A DNA stretch of 64,000 bases, taken from NCBI GenBank assembly GCA_007922225.1, contig ML679966.1, positions 38,345,943 through 38,409,942 on the forward strand, read 5' to 3'. The stretch is from Emydura subglobosa. Its lineage: Eukaryota > Chordata > Testudines > Chelidae. The notes beneath the pieces are model-generated. The model ran no database searches and had not been told where the DNA came from. It worked only from the letters and a program-made list of their open reading frames with translations. The position numbers were made by a program, and so were the translations under genes. Shown here piece after piece: positions 12,294 through 22,944 of the stretch (position 1 is its first letter; each line of letters opens with the position of its first letter).

Positions 12294-13112
12294 GGAGGAA
12301 CAAATGCAGAGAATGGTTACTAGGATGATCTAAGGAACAGAAAACCTACCTTCTGAGAGGAGACTCAAACCTAACCAAAAGAAGGCTGAGGGGAGATATG
12401 ATTGCGCTCTATAAATACATCAGAAGAATAAATACCAGGAAGGGAGAAGCATTATTTGAGTTAAGCACCAGTATGGACGCAAGAACAAATGGATTAAAAA
12501 AAAAAAAAAAAAAGCCCTCAAGTTTAGGCTTGAAATTAGAAGAAAGTTTCTAACCATCAGAAGAGTGAAGTTCTGGAACAGTCTTCGAAGGGGAGCAGTG
12601 AAGGCAAAAAAAACTTAACCGGCTTCAAGACTGAGCTTGATAAGTTTATGGAGGGATTGGTATGATGAGACTACCTACATTCTATGACTGCTAGCAGCAA
12701 ATATCTACAACAGCTGCTGATAGGACACTGGATAGGCAGAGTTCTGTGTTACTAAGAGAATTCTTTCCCAGCTCTTTGGCTGGTGGGTCTTATCTGCATA
12801 CTCAGTGTCTAACCCATCACCATATTTGAGGTCAAGAAGGAATTTTCCCCTGGGTCAGATTGGCAGAGACCCTGGAGGTTTTCACCTTCTTGCAGCATGG
12901 GGCATGTGTCATTTGCAGATTTATACTAGTGTAAACGGTGAATTCTCTATAATGAATTCTTTAAACCAGGATTTGAGGACTTCAGGAACACAGCCAGAGA
13001 GTAGGGGTTTCAGGAGTGGGTGGGTGAGTTTCTGTGGCTTGCAATGTGCAGGGGCTCAGATTAGATGACGACAATGGTTCCATCTCACCTTAAAGTCTGT
13101 GTCTTGTAATAC
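12294..13112 (+). mobile_element. 5'-truncated CR1 LINE (lineage B), coding tail plus 3' UTR
   Basis: The first part retains the end of ORF2. It reads 'agaatggttactaggatgat', then 'gaaggctgaggggagatatg', then 'gaagttctggaacagtct', all typical of the CR1 carboxy-terminal region. The 3' UTR follows and ends in the CR1 tail 'tcagattagatgacgac ... ccttaaagtctgtg'. The 87-codon frame at 12805-13068 lies in the 3' UTR and is not a gene. The 3' end differs from the copies at 26.2, 41.9 and 46.8 kb, so this is a separate CR1 lineage. Confidence 0.85.
12496..12513 (+). repeat. Internal A18 run inside a CR1 copy
   Basis: Eighteen A interrupt the CR1 body between 'caaatggatt' and 'caagtttaggcttg'. It is not the element's tail, since CR1 does not end in poly-A and sequence of the same element continues on both sides. 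It may be a replication-slippage expansion or an A-tail left by another insertion. Confidence 0.9.
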
Positions 13113-14576
13113 AAGACACATCCCAAAGCAAGAATCTCCATAATATGATACTACTTCTCCTACTTACATACTTTGAGCACTGAAATAGTAAACAATATTG
13201 ATACTTATATTAGTATTGATGGCATCTGAGTTCACACCTCAGAGCTATTGTTTTAGGCTATCTTCAAATTTAGGCAGGGATCTCAACATTGGTTACACTT
13301 GCCTCATGTTTTGAAAGTTCTCTGCAATCACAATATCTAGAGACCTACTTTCTAAACTGAAAGGTAAGACCTTGGAGAACAATAGAAAGGTTTATCTGTG
13401 CCTTCATTTGTCACCTCCATGCCTAGCTAGCCCTTCTTGCTCCCTATTGTGTGGTGTACCCACATTTTGGGAAACACTGGTGTAATCTAAGACAGTCGTT
13501 AGGCTAATGGCTTTGTGCAAAAAGCAAATGAAAGGGCACTCTGTTTACTGTATTTTATTCAAATATTTTTAAAGTAGATTTTCATTATCATGAAAATTGT
13601 TGGATTGTAAATTCAGGACACTGGAGTCTAAATCAAAGAGGTAGAGGACAAATGCACTCTACCTCTCCCAATAAAAGTGTCCACTCTGATCCAGAGGAAT
13701 AAAATCTAGATGCAGAGCAGAGTTAATGCCTCATGCTAATTTTCTGAGATTACAAACAGGAAAGCAAATTAGTGATAGTTGTGGTGTGAGCGAGCGCCTG
13801 TCCAGATGGTGAACTTGTTCCACACATATCAGAAAACTTATTGGTTAGTAATGATTTTCAGCCATTACTGACCCAGGCTGAATTCACAATAATGGCCTAG
13901 CAATGAATGGCTCTACAAATCACCAATCATTTGTAACATCTTTTTCATTTTTAAGTTATGAATAAGAAAAACCAAGACCTTTTTCCAGGTTAACTCAACA
14001 TACATTGTCTTCAACCACCTATGTAAGTTTTTAACAGTTATGAGGGAAAAAATGGAGAACTAAATATTAGGATAAGTTTTTCACATGTAAATTTTTGCTG
14101 AGCAGTTTAGCTTCAGTGACTTGGCTCTAGTCATATCCCACTTTTTCCAAACTATTCAGAATGTGATTACATACTGTCAACATGCATTTGAAATAAGAAT
14201 TGAAATATAAATCTGCATGTTTATATTTGTACCTCAGAAATCATTCTTGGAAATAATTGAACACACAGTACAATAATTCAGAAAACAACTTTTAGTTTAA
14301 CAGATTCCACTAATCGTAGATTTAGGTCATTTATATCAAATAACTCTCCATTAATGAGATCAGTACAATTCAATTAAAAAAACTCTCAAAAGCATCTTTC
14401 TGGTTATTGTTAATTTCTGTAGCAACAGATTTTTTCAGACAGAGATCTTTTTAATATTCTATCATTAAAAGAATGAAATGAAACATCACAAAATCATCAA
14501 TATATGGAAAAATCAAACTGATATTACAGACTGAATGCACAAATATTACCTTTCTGTCACTGAAGAACTCGTCCAA
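13113..14576. other. Unique AT-rich non-coding stretch
   Basis: I see nothing gene-like. No homopolymer longer than about ten and no recognisable repeat were found in this segment. Confidence 0.55.
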
Positions 14577-14769
14577 CATGAAGCAGAAGATATACAATCA
14601 TAAATACAACTTTTCTTGGCCATCCTCCACCATTTCCCCTCCCACTCACAGTCCAATCTCCTTTCTCAGTGGTCTTTTTTTATTTCTAGAAACACACTTC
14701 TTTCCTTCTCTTTTCCCTCCCCTCCATCCTCCTAAGTCTCCAATCCCAAAATTACCTAGGGCTTGGTTC
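14577..14769. repeat. Pyrimidine-rich stretch
   Basis: The plus strand is dominated by C and T, with words such as 'tttccctcccctcc'. A 124-codon plus-strand frame runs from 14578 to 14952, but its first half reads as low-complexity serine, proline and leucine from this tract. I regard it as chance. Confidence 0.55.
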
Positions 14770-15025
14770 ACTTACCCAGAAATTCGGCAGCAGTTGACGG
14801 GAGTTATGCAAACTATGCAGAGTAGTTTGTGTAACACCCATCGAATGCTTCTGTGTGCTGTTCACATTGCACTGAACCGACAGGAAAAGCGTTCCCGTCG
14901 GCTCAGCACTACGCTAGTGGAGGAGGTGGACTTAAGTCAACTCCCTCATTGATTAAGCGGATCTCACTGACCGCTCAATCGATCATGAAAGATCGATCAG
15001 GTGACAGCAATTTTGCTGCCGCCAG
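14770..15025. other. CpG-dense block of unknown nature
   Basis: About a dozen CpG fall in ~260 bases, whereas the flanks have almost none. A near-perfect hairpin (14877-14901) has arms CCGACAGGAA and TTCCCGTCGG around a 5-base loop, with one mismatch. Near 14976-15000 the word GATCGATC occurs on both sides of 'atgaaa'. CpG density in an otherwise decayed region suggests a recent insertion or an unmethylated element. I recognise no transposase or cellular domain in the frames that cross it (14578-14952, 14853-15077). Confidence 0.5.
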
Positions 15026-16436
15026 TATAAACATAGCTCTAGTCTTGCTTCTCTCCACCCAATCCTTCCAAAAGTGAAGCCAATAGTAGGCTTCACCCAA
15101 ATGTCCTTGTTCCTCCTCTACTTCCAGTCCAGTGAACTGTCCAACATGTCACCTGTAGCACCTGACAATTGTGTTGTGTTCAGCATCCACTACCTATCCT
15201 TTCTCCCAACCTCCATCCATCCGCCCATGACTCTAACACACACGACTTACTGAGATTGGCCCCATTCCTCCTTGGATACATTCCTGTTCATGGAAGCTAC
15301 TCCCACTTTCCTAGGTTAACTCCACTTTGAACAGTAATGATGATTAGGTCCAGGATTTAGTAATGCAGTCAGTCAAAACTCTTTTCAAATTCTCCAATCT
15401 TTCCTCTATGTTACTTCACCACCCTGAAATATTTCATCTTCCCTTTTTCTCATCTGAGATTTGGGAATATAATTTCTCAAAGCACCCTACTCATCCCAAG
15501 CCTGATCTCCTGCCCACTCTCCTCCAAGCATCTCCAAGTTCTATGGATTTTCTGCTACCGCTACTTCTCTTCTGATTTCACCTTTACTGGTTCTTATATA
15601 CATTGATGTCTCTTAGCATATTTCCTTCCCACTTTCTTTCCATACATGATTACATAGCCTAATCCAAATTGTTCTTTCCCTTCAAATCCCAGTGTGTTTA
15701 GCAATATTGCACCCATCTCCTATTCTTCTCACCAACATCAACTAGCTCTTTCTAGTCACCTCTTTGAAAAATTACCTACCATACTAATTTCTTATCACCT
15801 TGATCTCACTAGATACTCCATCCTTTCCCTTTGATAACATTCATACCACACCTCAGCCTCTTCGATGAATAGCTATAGCTGCTGCCCTTTACATGGTCTT
15901 GAATGAAAATGCCTTAGTGAAACCCTCACCATGCTGTTGATCTTTAACTGCATCTGGCTCTCTTTTCCCCCCAACGAGTACATAGCGACAAAGAAGGAAT
16001 TTGACATTCTGTCTTTCTTTGTAGAGAACAGAGAACTTTTGCCTCAGACACACTAGATAGTACACTGCTCACTGTATTTCTATTGGATGCAATTAATCTT
16101 AAAAACAAGACTTATTTATATGAATGAATTTATATTTACACTGAAGAAATGAGAAAATAAACAGATATTAAATACCTGGAGCCAAATTCAGTAAGGTATT
16201 TAGCTCCTAAAACTCTTAGAATTTGCCATGGATATGGAGCCTACATATATACATTCAAACTAATACATATTCATTACAGAATATGCAAAATATTGCCTCT
16301 CTTCAAAACAGTAGCAATCCATTCCTTCTCAGACATCCAAAGTTACATGCTTGTGGGCATTCTAGGTTTTGATACTCTCCTTCATGGGAAAGTGAAGCAG
16401 CTTTAGAAACCTAGTTAATCCATCTTTGATGCAAAG
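15026..16436. other. C+T-rich non-coding stretch
   Basis: No supported gene. The plus strand is biased to C and T up to about 15.85 kb, which produces the open frame at 15363-15575 by chance. The stretch 15600-16436 is ordinary AT-rich sequence. Confidence 0.5.
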
Positions 16437-16443
16437 ATAATAT

Positions 16444-16474
<31 letters not shown>

Positions 16475-17550
16475 GCAATATAAAAAGTATTACTGGACCA
16501 ACTTCTGTTGGTGGAAGTTGTACAAACTTTTGAGCTTCAGAGAGCTCTTCAGAATACAAGTTGGGACAGATTTTTAGGGATAAGGGGTTCACACATGCTG
16601 CAGGAGACCCCTTAAAATGAAGTGGGCTGGGTAATTAAGGGCTAGGTGTGTTACAAATGATTGTAATGAGCCATAACATGAACGTGTCGGAGTCGGAGGT
16701 TTTAGTGTCTAGCAAAATTATGACTAAGTTCCCTTTTGAAGGTGTTGTGCAAGATTCCTTTGAGGATGAGTACTGAGAGGTCAGATACGGAGTGATTGCT
16801 TTGTAAAAAGTGTTTGCACATGGGTGATAGGGTATTTTTGTCTTATTTTTCTGTGTGAACTCATTTGATAGCATAGTGATTGTCTGGTTTCACCCACAGT
16901 TGTTTTTGGGGCATTTGATGCACTGAATGAGCTGCACCACATGTTGTGGTAGGCATGCATAGAACCGATTAATTTTGAAAGGTTTGTTGTGAGGGTATTG
17001 GACATAGTAGAAGTGGAGATAGATGCAAAAGCTGCAGACTTGTTTTTCTGGCAGGGTCTGGTACTGCTCTGAATTGGTGCGTCCTGGTCTGTGAGGAGCT
17101 TGCTTCTGATAATGAGTTTGGCATGGTTGGGAGGTTGTTGGAAGGCCCAAAGAGGTCTTTTAGGAAATATTAATTACAGGATGTAGTCCCCATAAAATAT
17201 GGGTTGTAACTGTTTGATACCCTGTATGGGTTTCAGTGTGGGACACTAGGTGGCAACTAGGGGTGTGTAGTCAGTGTTCCTCCCTCTTCCCCAGAATTCC
17301 TATATTGAAGCAAGTTCCCCTGGGGTATTTGTCTAGCTCTTTCCAAGATCAGGTCTACTTCTCTGGTGGAGTGTCCTGGTTTAGCGAAGGCATTTTTAAG
17401 TGTGTATCCCACACTCTCTCTTTGGAGCAAATTTTGTGGTATCTGAGTGACTGGCTGTTTTGGTGTATCAGGGGTGGTTGCAGGATATATGGAGGTAAGT
17501 ATGATGATCCATAGGTTTATTGTATATAAAATTGTCCACTTCACTTTTAT
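16437..17550 (-). pseudogene. Penelope-like retroelement remnant with RT tail and GIY-YIG endonuclease
   Basis: Read on the minus strand, adjoining frames encode the end of a PLE polyprotein. An upstream part (17257-17544) contains 'LKNAFAKPGHSTREVDLI', then 'RARQIPQGNLLQYRN', from the thumb or linker region after reverse transcriptase. Next comes a cysteine-bearing linker, then 'QHVVQLIQCIKCPKNN' and, in another frame, 'VGETRQSLCYQMSSHRK'. Together these form a GIY-YIG endonuclease with its CxxC, glycine-glutamate, arginine and histidine positions. A tail with 'SKGNLVIILLDTK' follows, then the terminal-repeat phrase complementary to 'ggaccaacttctgttggtgg'. PLEs use such an endonuclease for target-primed reverse transcription. 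Frameshifts, including one inside the GIY-YIG motif near 16893, make it non-functional. The reverse-transcriptase palm is absent. Confidence 0.85.
16450..16475. repeat. (GA)n microsatellite at the PLE terminus
   Basis: About 13 uninterrupted GA units. Related PLE ends in this window carry a short AGAGAGA word at the same place (for example near 22519-22526), so the repeat probably grew from that seed within the element. Confidence 0.9.
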
Positions 17551-17650
17551 TTAGCTCAGACATTCTAGTTTCCTTTCCCAGAGCTGAAGAAGATTTCTGG
17601 GAAGCTGAAAAGCTTGTACACCTCCTTTGTGTCCCTTATATCCTGGAACC
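17551..17650 (+). mobile_element. Inverted PLE terminal fragment
   Basis: The phrases 'cctttcccagagctgaaga', 'gctgaaaagcttgtacacc' and 'cccttatatcctggaacc' match the PLE 3' terminal region on the opposite strand to the adjoining element. The two 3' ends therefore face outward. A hammerhead-like CTGAAGA ... GAAA pair is kept, although the stem between them is worn. Confidence 0.65.
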
Positions 17651-19266
17651 AACTCAAATACAACCCTTCAAACAAATATAAAAATATAGAGATTCCATGG
17701 ATCGAAATCCCATCTCTTCACAGTCCTGAAATAACCTAACCAGTGGAATATATGCCCACTTCAGAACGCGTGAGCAGGATCTGGCAATTCTTGCAAATAA
17801 CTCTGCACCCACACTCCATTTGGTTGTGGAATTTTCTATGCTCTGGCTGGGGTGAGACATGAATTGGGGGATCTCTGATTATGCAAATTTTGTTGAGCTT
17901 TCCTTCATAGGGAACCAAACAAGCTGCAAGGCTATCTCAGCCCTGATGCTTCAGTAGTGGCCATGAAGTGACCCTGCTTCCCTCAGTGGCCTGAGTGACA
18001 GGATTTCTTCCTCTGTGGAGATTTCCTAACATGTAACCTGGCTGTACAGTAGTTCTAGGAGTAGTCTCAGACAGACAAATGGGAGGATGTCCTATTTGAC
18101 GCACCACAAAAATTAGTTTCCTCCAACCTGATCCCACAATATATTGATTTCTGGTTAGAATACTTTATTCAATTCTTATGTAGCACTAGCAGTTCTGTCA
18201 ATTTCAAATAAGTCTTTGATGTAAAGTTCTTTCTATAAAATGACTTATCATTCCAGGTGTTTCTGACATTGTTTCTTGCCACCCGGTTAAACAGATCATC
18301 ATACATATTTTCCCAGTATTTTTTTTGTATAGCATTTCAAATCTCCTGTAATACTTCCCCATGAAGAGCTTCATTAACATGTCAATTATAAATCTACATT
18401 GGGAGTTCCCTGGTGCAACCAAGGTCGCTTTGATGAATCTAAAGATTGGTAGAGAATACAAAACTATTATAAGTGGAGATATACAAAATATATCTGTCAC
18501 ACCCACACTTTAAATGTCACTTGTTACACAGACTGTCCACAGACTCTCAAATTCACAGGTCATCCCTCAAAAAAGTTGTGCAATGCCCAGGTTCTCCAGG
18601 AGATATCTTAGACACTATAAAGATACCTGTAGGACAGTATCTTCTTTTCCCAGCACTTCCACTCACTCATCCCCAATTATCATTTCTTCTTTGTTTTGTT
18701 TCACCAGGAAATTTTTGACATTACTTAGTGAAAAGAGGGTTTTTCTTAAGGCTATTGTCCCTGTCTACTCATTCTTGCTCCCTACGTTATAGCAATTAAC
18801 AACTTGTGTGCCCTACCCTCCTAAATTTGGCACTGTCAATTATGATTTATAAAACCCTCCACTGATCCTGACACCATCCATCTCTCTCAATCTTAGTTCA
18901 GCACAGTGCTTGAAGACCATCTTGTTGCCACGTCTCCAATCACATCTCAATAATAGACAAAAATCTTGACAGAAATCACTCTTGATTTTCCTCTGGCCAG
19001 AGGACAGAGACTATTCTCCTTTATCCTAATGTCCCTATTCTTTTTATGAAAGATGCAATGCAAAATCAATTGCATTGCAATGGTGCTTACATTAGTCACA
19101 CTATAAATGTACAAACTACCAGAGAAGTGTGACCATCTTAAAATTTTTCAGGTAGTAGAGGAAGTCTTCAGAACCACCTTTACACGCAAGGTTGAATTTT
19201 TATATTGTTTCCAGACCTCTTTTAGCAGCATTTGAACCACTGGTGAAGATGATCTAACAGTAATTA
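17651..19266. other. Unique non-coding stretch
   Basis: No gene supported. Frames at 17654-17860, 18204-18506 and 18473-18792 have no domain and overlap frames on the other strand. Confidence 0.5.
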
Positions 19267-20090
19267 GAGGTGGATGAAATTTTTTTTGAGAAATAGTTTA
19301 TTCATCAAAAAACACTGTTTCGGGTGGATCAAAACTTATGAATTTACATGAAGTTCATGGAGTAGTTTCAATCAAATGGGAAAAGTCAGAACATTTTGGT
19401 AATATCGAAATGCAACATTGTTTCAATTTGAAATTTTTTTTTTTTTTTTTTAAGCTTTCAGGCATTTTGACAAAAGCAAAGGAAAGGAAACCCGGAGTCA
19501 CAAAACAGCTGGATGAGGTACCACCACAGTTGGCAACACCTCCCCCTTATAAGTGTTTGCCAGGTGACTAGGCCACTCACCTGGGCTGTGGTTTGATTCC
19601 CGCCCTCCTCCCCCCCCCAATATGGAGAAGAAATTTTAACTGAGGTCACCCCCACTTCAAGAATGCCCTAGCCACTGGGTTATAGGATGTTTTGGGATGG
19701 GGCTTTCTGAATCTCTCCATCTCAAGCTGTTCCACTTTTTTTAAATAAATAATTAAAAAATCATTGGAGTAGGGACTTATAACTTGGATGTCTCACATCC
19801 TATGTGAGTACCCTAACTACAGGACTATACAATTATTTCACTTTAGCCTTGGCCCAATGACTATTAGGTTCATCATGAATAACTACAAATTGCCACTAGA
19901 CTAACAAAGGTTAGAATATCCCATACCTTAATGGCTCGAATACTCACCTGTAAAGTAGCAACCTCAATTTCAAACCCCTTTCAGGCAGAGGAGAGAATTG
20001 AACATGCATCTCCTACATCACAGGTAAGTGACTTAAATGCTGGGCTAAAGCTTATAAGGGACACTCTGCCAGTTGCAAGTGAGGTAGCAA
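19267..20090. repeat. Composite AT-rich interspersed repeat with recurring 'gtgagtgccctaac'-type motif
   Basis: The first ~190 bases are rich in 'ttttg/caaaa' words with T18 at 19434-19451. The rest carries a recurring ~30-base motif at about 19661-19688, 19791-19831 and 20011-20056. It runs along the lines of 'aggtgagtgccctaacnact' followed by 'gggctataag'. A related inverted form lies near 19560-19585 (CCAGGTGA ... TCACCTGG). The whole resembles a worn turtle interspersed repeat that I cannot name. The frames at 19338-19571, 19458-19655 and 19931-20116 are chance frames within it. Confidence 0.5.
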
Positions 20091-20413
20091 ATATTTACCC
20101 ATTTACTTGTCTTTAAGTCTTATACATGGCATGTTGCAGAGATTCACTGTGTTTGCTAGCTTTTCTTGCAACACCACTTTTATTGTGCACCTATTGAAAG
20201 TTTTCCAAGAAAGTTTTATGATTAATGTTACTGTCATTCAAAGGGAGAACTCTGTGATAAAATATAATGTCCTCTTTACCAGCCATATTTAATATTGCCA
20301 TACTAATTTTCTCTCTCCAAAGGCTGGAGCAATTCAATAGCAATTAGTTTCTGACGGTCATTGATCCCATATTTTTCCAGGTTGAAAAATCCCAAATAAA
20401 AATTCAGAGAAAC
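20091..20413. other. Unique non-coding stretch
   Basis: Nothing recognised. A 61-codon frame at 20107-20292 has no domain. Confidence 0.5.
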
Positions 20414-20523
20414 CAGGTGGGTGAAATAATATCTTTTCCTGGATCAGCTTCATATCAATAAGAGATTTTCCACCTTGTATCTTTACTATCCTGGGATCAA
20501 CACAGTTACAACACTGCAAACAT
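20414..20523. mobile_element. Truncated PLE termini in inverted, outward-facing pair
   Basis: The left part, 'caggtgggtgaaataatatc' then 'tggatcagcttc', is the complement of a PLE 3' end. The right part, 'ccaccttgtatctttac' then 'tatcctgggatcaacaca' and 'gttacaacactgc', is a PLE 3' end in plus orientation. Both arms are shortened, so only ~110 bases remain. The layout copies those at 16.4-17.65 kb and 22.5-22.7 kb. Confidence 0.65.
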
Positions 20524-22489
20524 AAGAATTCAGTAATGCCCTATATTTTAAATATTTTTTCCTACAATAGCTTAAGAGAATTAGTAAAGGATCAAGTGTA
20601 AGTGTATTACACTGGTCAGTTGGTGTCATTTTCAACTTCAGGCCAAAAGAGCTGGTGTGAAGTCCCCAAAAAACACTTCAATTCATACCCAGTGCTGGCA
20701 CTGCAGTGTAACAGTAGAAGGTTATGCTGAATTTTTAAAGGTATTATTCTTTTCATTGAGTTATTAAGATTGAGGTCACTTCCAACCAGGTTGCTGCAGT
20801 ACAATGTGAAAATCACTTTAGCTTCAGTCATTCTTGGAAGAGTTGAACTGAATATTAGGTGCTTGTGTATTCGATTAAGCACAAACAATCCAGCACAGCA
20901 GTAACTGTACAGCTGTCTGTATTCTCTCTCTCTACAGAGAAGTATTTCCCATTACATGAACCATTCATACTGTAACTTGCTGCCATGGTTCCACAGTTAT
21001 TACATATCTTTAACATAAAAGGAAAAGAGCAATGCCCATTGGTTTGTTTTTAAACACATTGCAGAGTTTATTTAAAATGCACTGACATCCACATATTTGC
21101 CTAAAAACCTAATAAAAAATTAGTTAGTTTAAATTTTCAAATTGGGATGGCAAAATTCAGACATTCAAATTCATACTTAGATACCCAACTTTACTACTTC
21201 AAGTCTAAAAATGTTGGCCATTGTTTCCTCATAGAAGTTCTGAGTTTGGGCACATACTTAATGTCACTGTGATACTATGGAAAAAGCATTGCCAATTCAG
21301 AGTTGCTGTGTCCTTAACACAACATAAAAGCCTAAGAGATTAGGGTATTACAATCATGCAAAATTGTCAAAAGAATTCACCAGCATAGGCACACAATTAT
21401 TTACTCGTCCTTAGCAAATTCATGATGACGACACAATACATATGGAACACCTAATATTTTATTTACTCATCAGAAATAATTGGCAACAAAAAAGAATAAA
21501 ACCCTGAAAGAGGTTACTAGGCCATTCATTTAATTGAAAGCAAGCTGACATTTGGTAATGGAAAACCAAAGATCACCATCTCATGTACAGAAGGTTTTCC
21601 ACATTACATCCAAGCAATTTATCAATGAGTCAGTGAGTGATGGAAGTCAACACACATTTCCAGGCATTCTGTAACATCCTATGTCCATTGTATGGTCCCA
21701 TCTCTTCCATTGAACAAACTTAACTATAAACTATTGCTTATGAGAATTGAAAAACTAATAGTATATTACTTGTTTCAGACATGAACATAGAAGGATGTAA
21801 CTGGGCACTAAATACTGAGCCTGCTATGAGGAAGATTAATATTAATTAAGTATAAACGTACAATTCATTTTGAGAAACAAATGCACAGCAATTGCTACTC
21901 AAAATCTGTATTCTTGTTTAACTTTATACCAGCTGAGACAACAATGTACCAGATATTTATAATTGCTCTGTATGTGCGCCACTGCTAATCCATTTGCCTA
22001 ACATGCCAGTTTCTTTACCTAGGCTTGTTTGGAAAAGAAATCTACTCTTGAGGGAATTCCAAAGCATCCTAAGGAAACATTCACCTGACTACAGGAATGA
22101 AAGGTTACATCACAAATAAAAAGAGGAATTTCGTTAGAAAGGAACTTGAAATTGTGCTTCAAGGGAATCTAACCAATGACCCCTCAAAACCTATCCTTTT
22201 AAAAATAAATTTTAAAACTTTAAAAAACAAAATGTTTCCTATGAATGAAACATGAATGAATAGTTAGGGTCTAGACAGTTCCCCCACTGCATAGAATCCT
22301 TCATCTCTTGCTGCTGGTCTTCTTACAAACAATGAATCTCTCACCATATACCTATAAGCAGTTTACATGTTATTAAGGACTAATCTGTCCTTTTCAATAA
22401 ACTGTTATTAGCCCAATTACTTATCAGCATATACTACCAAACTATAATTATACAAGAAGGCTGAGTATTTCAATCTTGTATGTAGTGGT
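20524..22489. other. Unique AT-rich non-coding stretch
   Basis: No supported gene, RNA or repeat. The 90-codon minus frame at 20616-20888 has no domain. Confidence 0.5.
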
Positions 22490-22710
22490 TGTGTAGCTGT
22501 GTTGGTCCAAGGATATTAGAGAGACAAAGTTGAAGTGATATCTTTTATTGGACTACCTTCTGTTGGTGAGAGAAAAGCTTTCAAGCATATACAGAGCTCT
22601 TCCTCAGGATTTCTTCAGAGTTCTATGTAAACTTGAAAGTGGTCTCTCTCACCAACAGAATTTGATCCAATAAAACATATTACCTCACCCACCTTGTCTC
22701 TCTACTTTAG
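22490..22710. mobile_element. Palindromic pair of PLE 3' termini
   Basis: The left arm (about 22495-22620) reads 'gtagctgtgttggtccaa', 'gatattagagagacaaag' and 'tattggactaccttctgttg'. The right arm (about 22615-22706) reads the complement order 'caccaacagaatttgatcc', 'acatattacctcacccac' and 'cttgtctctctac'. The arms are inverted copies of one PLE terminal repeat whose 3' ends point outward, with no coding sequence between. On the minus strand the left arm keeps a hammerhead-like CTGAGGA, stem and GAAA order. Confidence 0.8.
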
Positions 22711-22944
22711 TCTTTGCATTTCCAAATATTAGAAACAGGTAACAAGCCACATAATGCCCTATTTCCTTTTCATGAAAAGGAAAAAAACATTGTATCATTA
22801 TTAATACGATTTTGCAATCTGATAAAAAACAGCTGATTTAGATCTGTAACACCTCCCTCCACCCTCCAGTACAATGTGGGTGGGTTTTTGTTGTTGTTGT
22901 TTTTTTTGGTCATTAGGGGGTTCCCCTTACCTTCTATTTCTTCA
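22711..22944. other. Short unique stretch with T-rich runs
   Basis: Contains a 'ttgttgttgtttttttt' run near 22888. No gene. Confidence 0.5.

Noticed and set aside
14578..14952. 124-codon plus-strand frame
   Set aside because: The first half is translated pyrimidine tract and the second half is the CpG-dense block; no recognisable domain.
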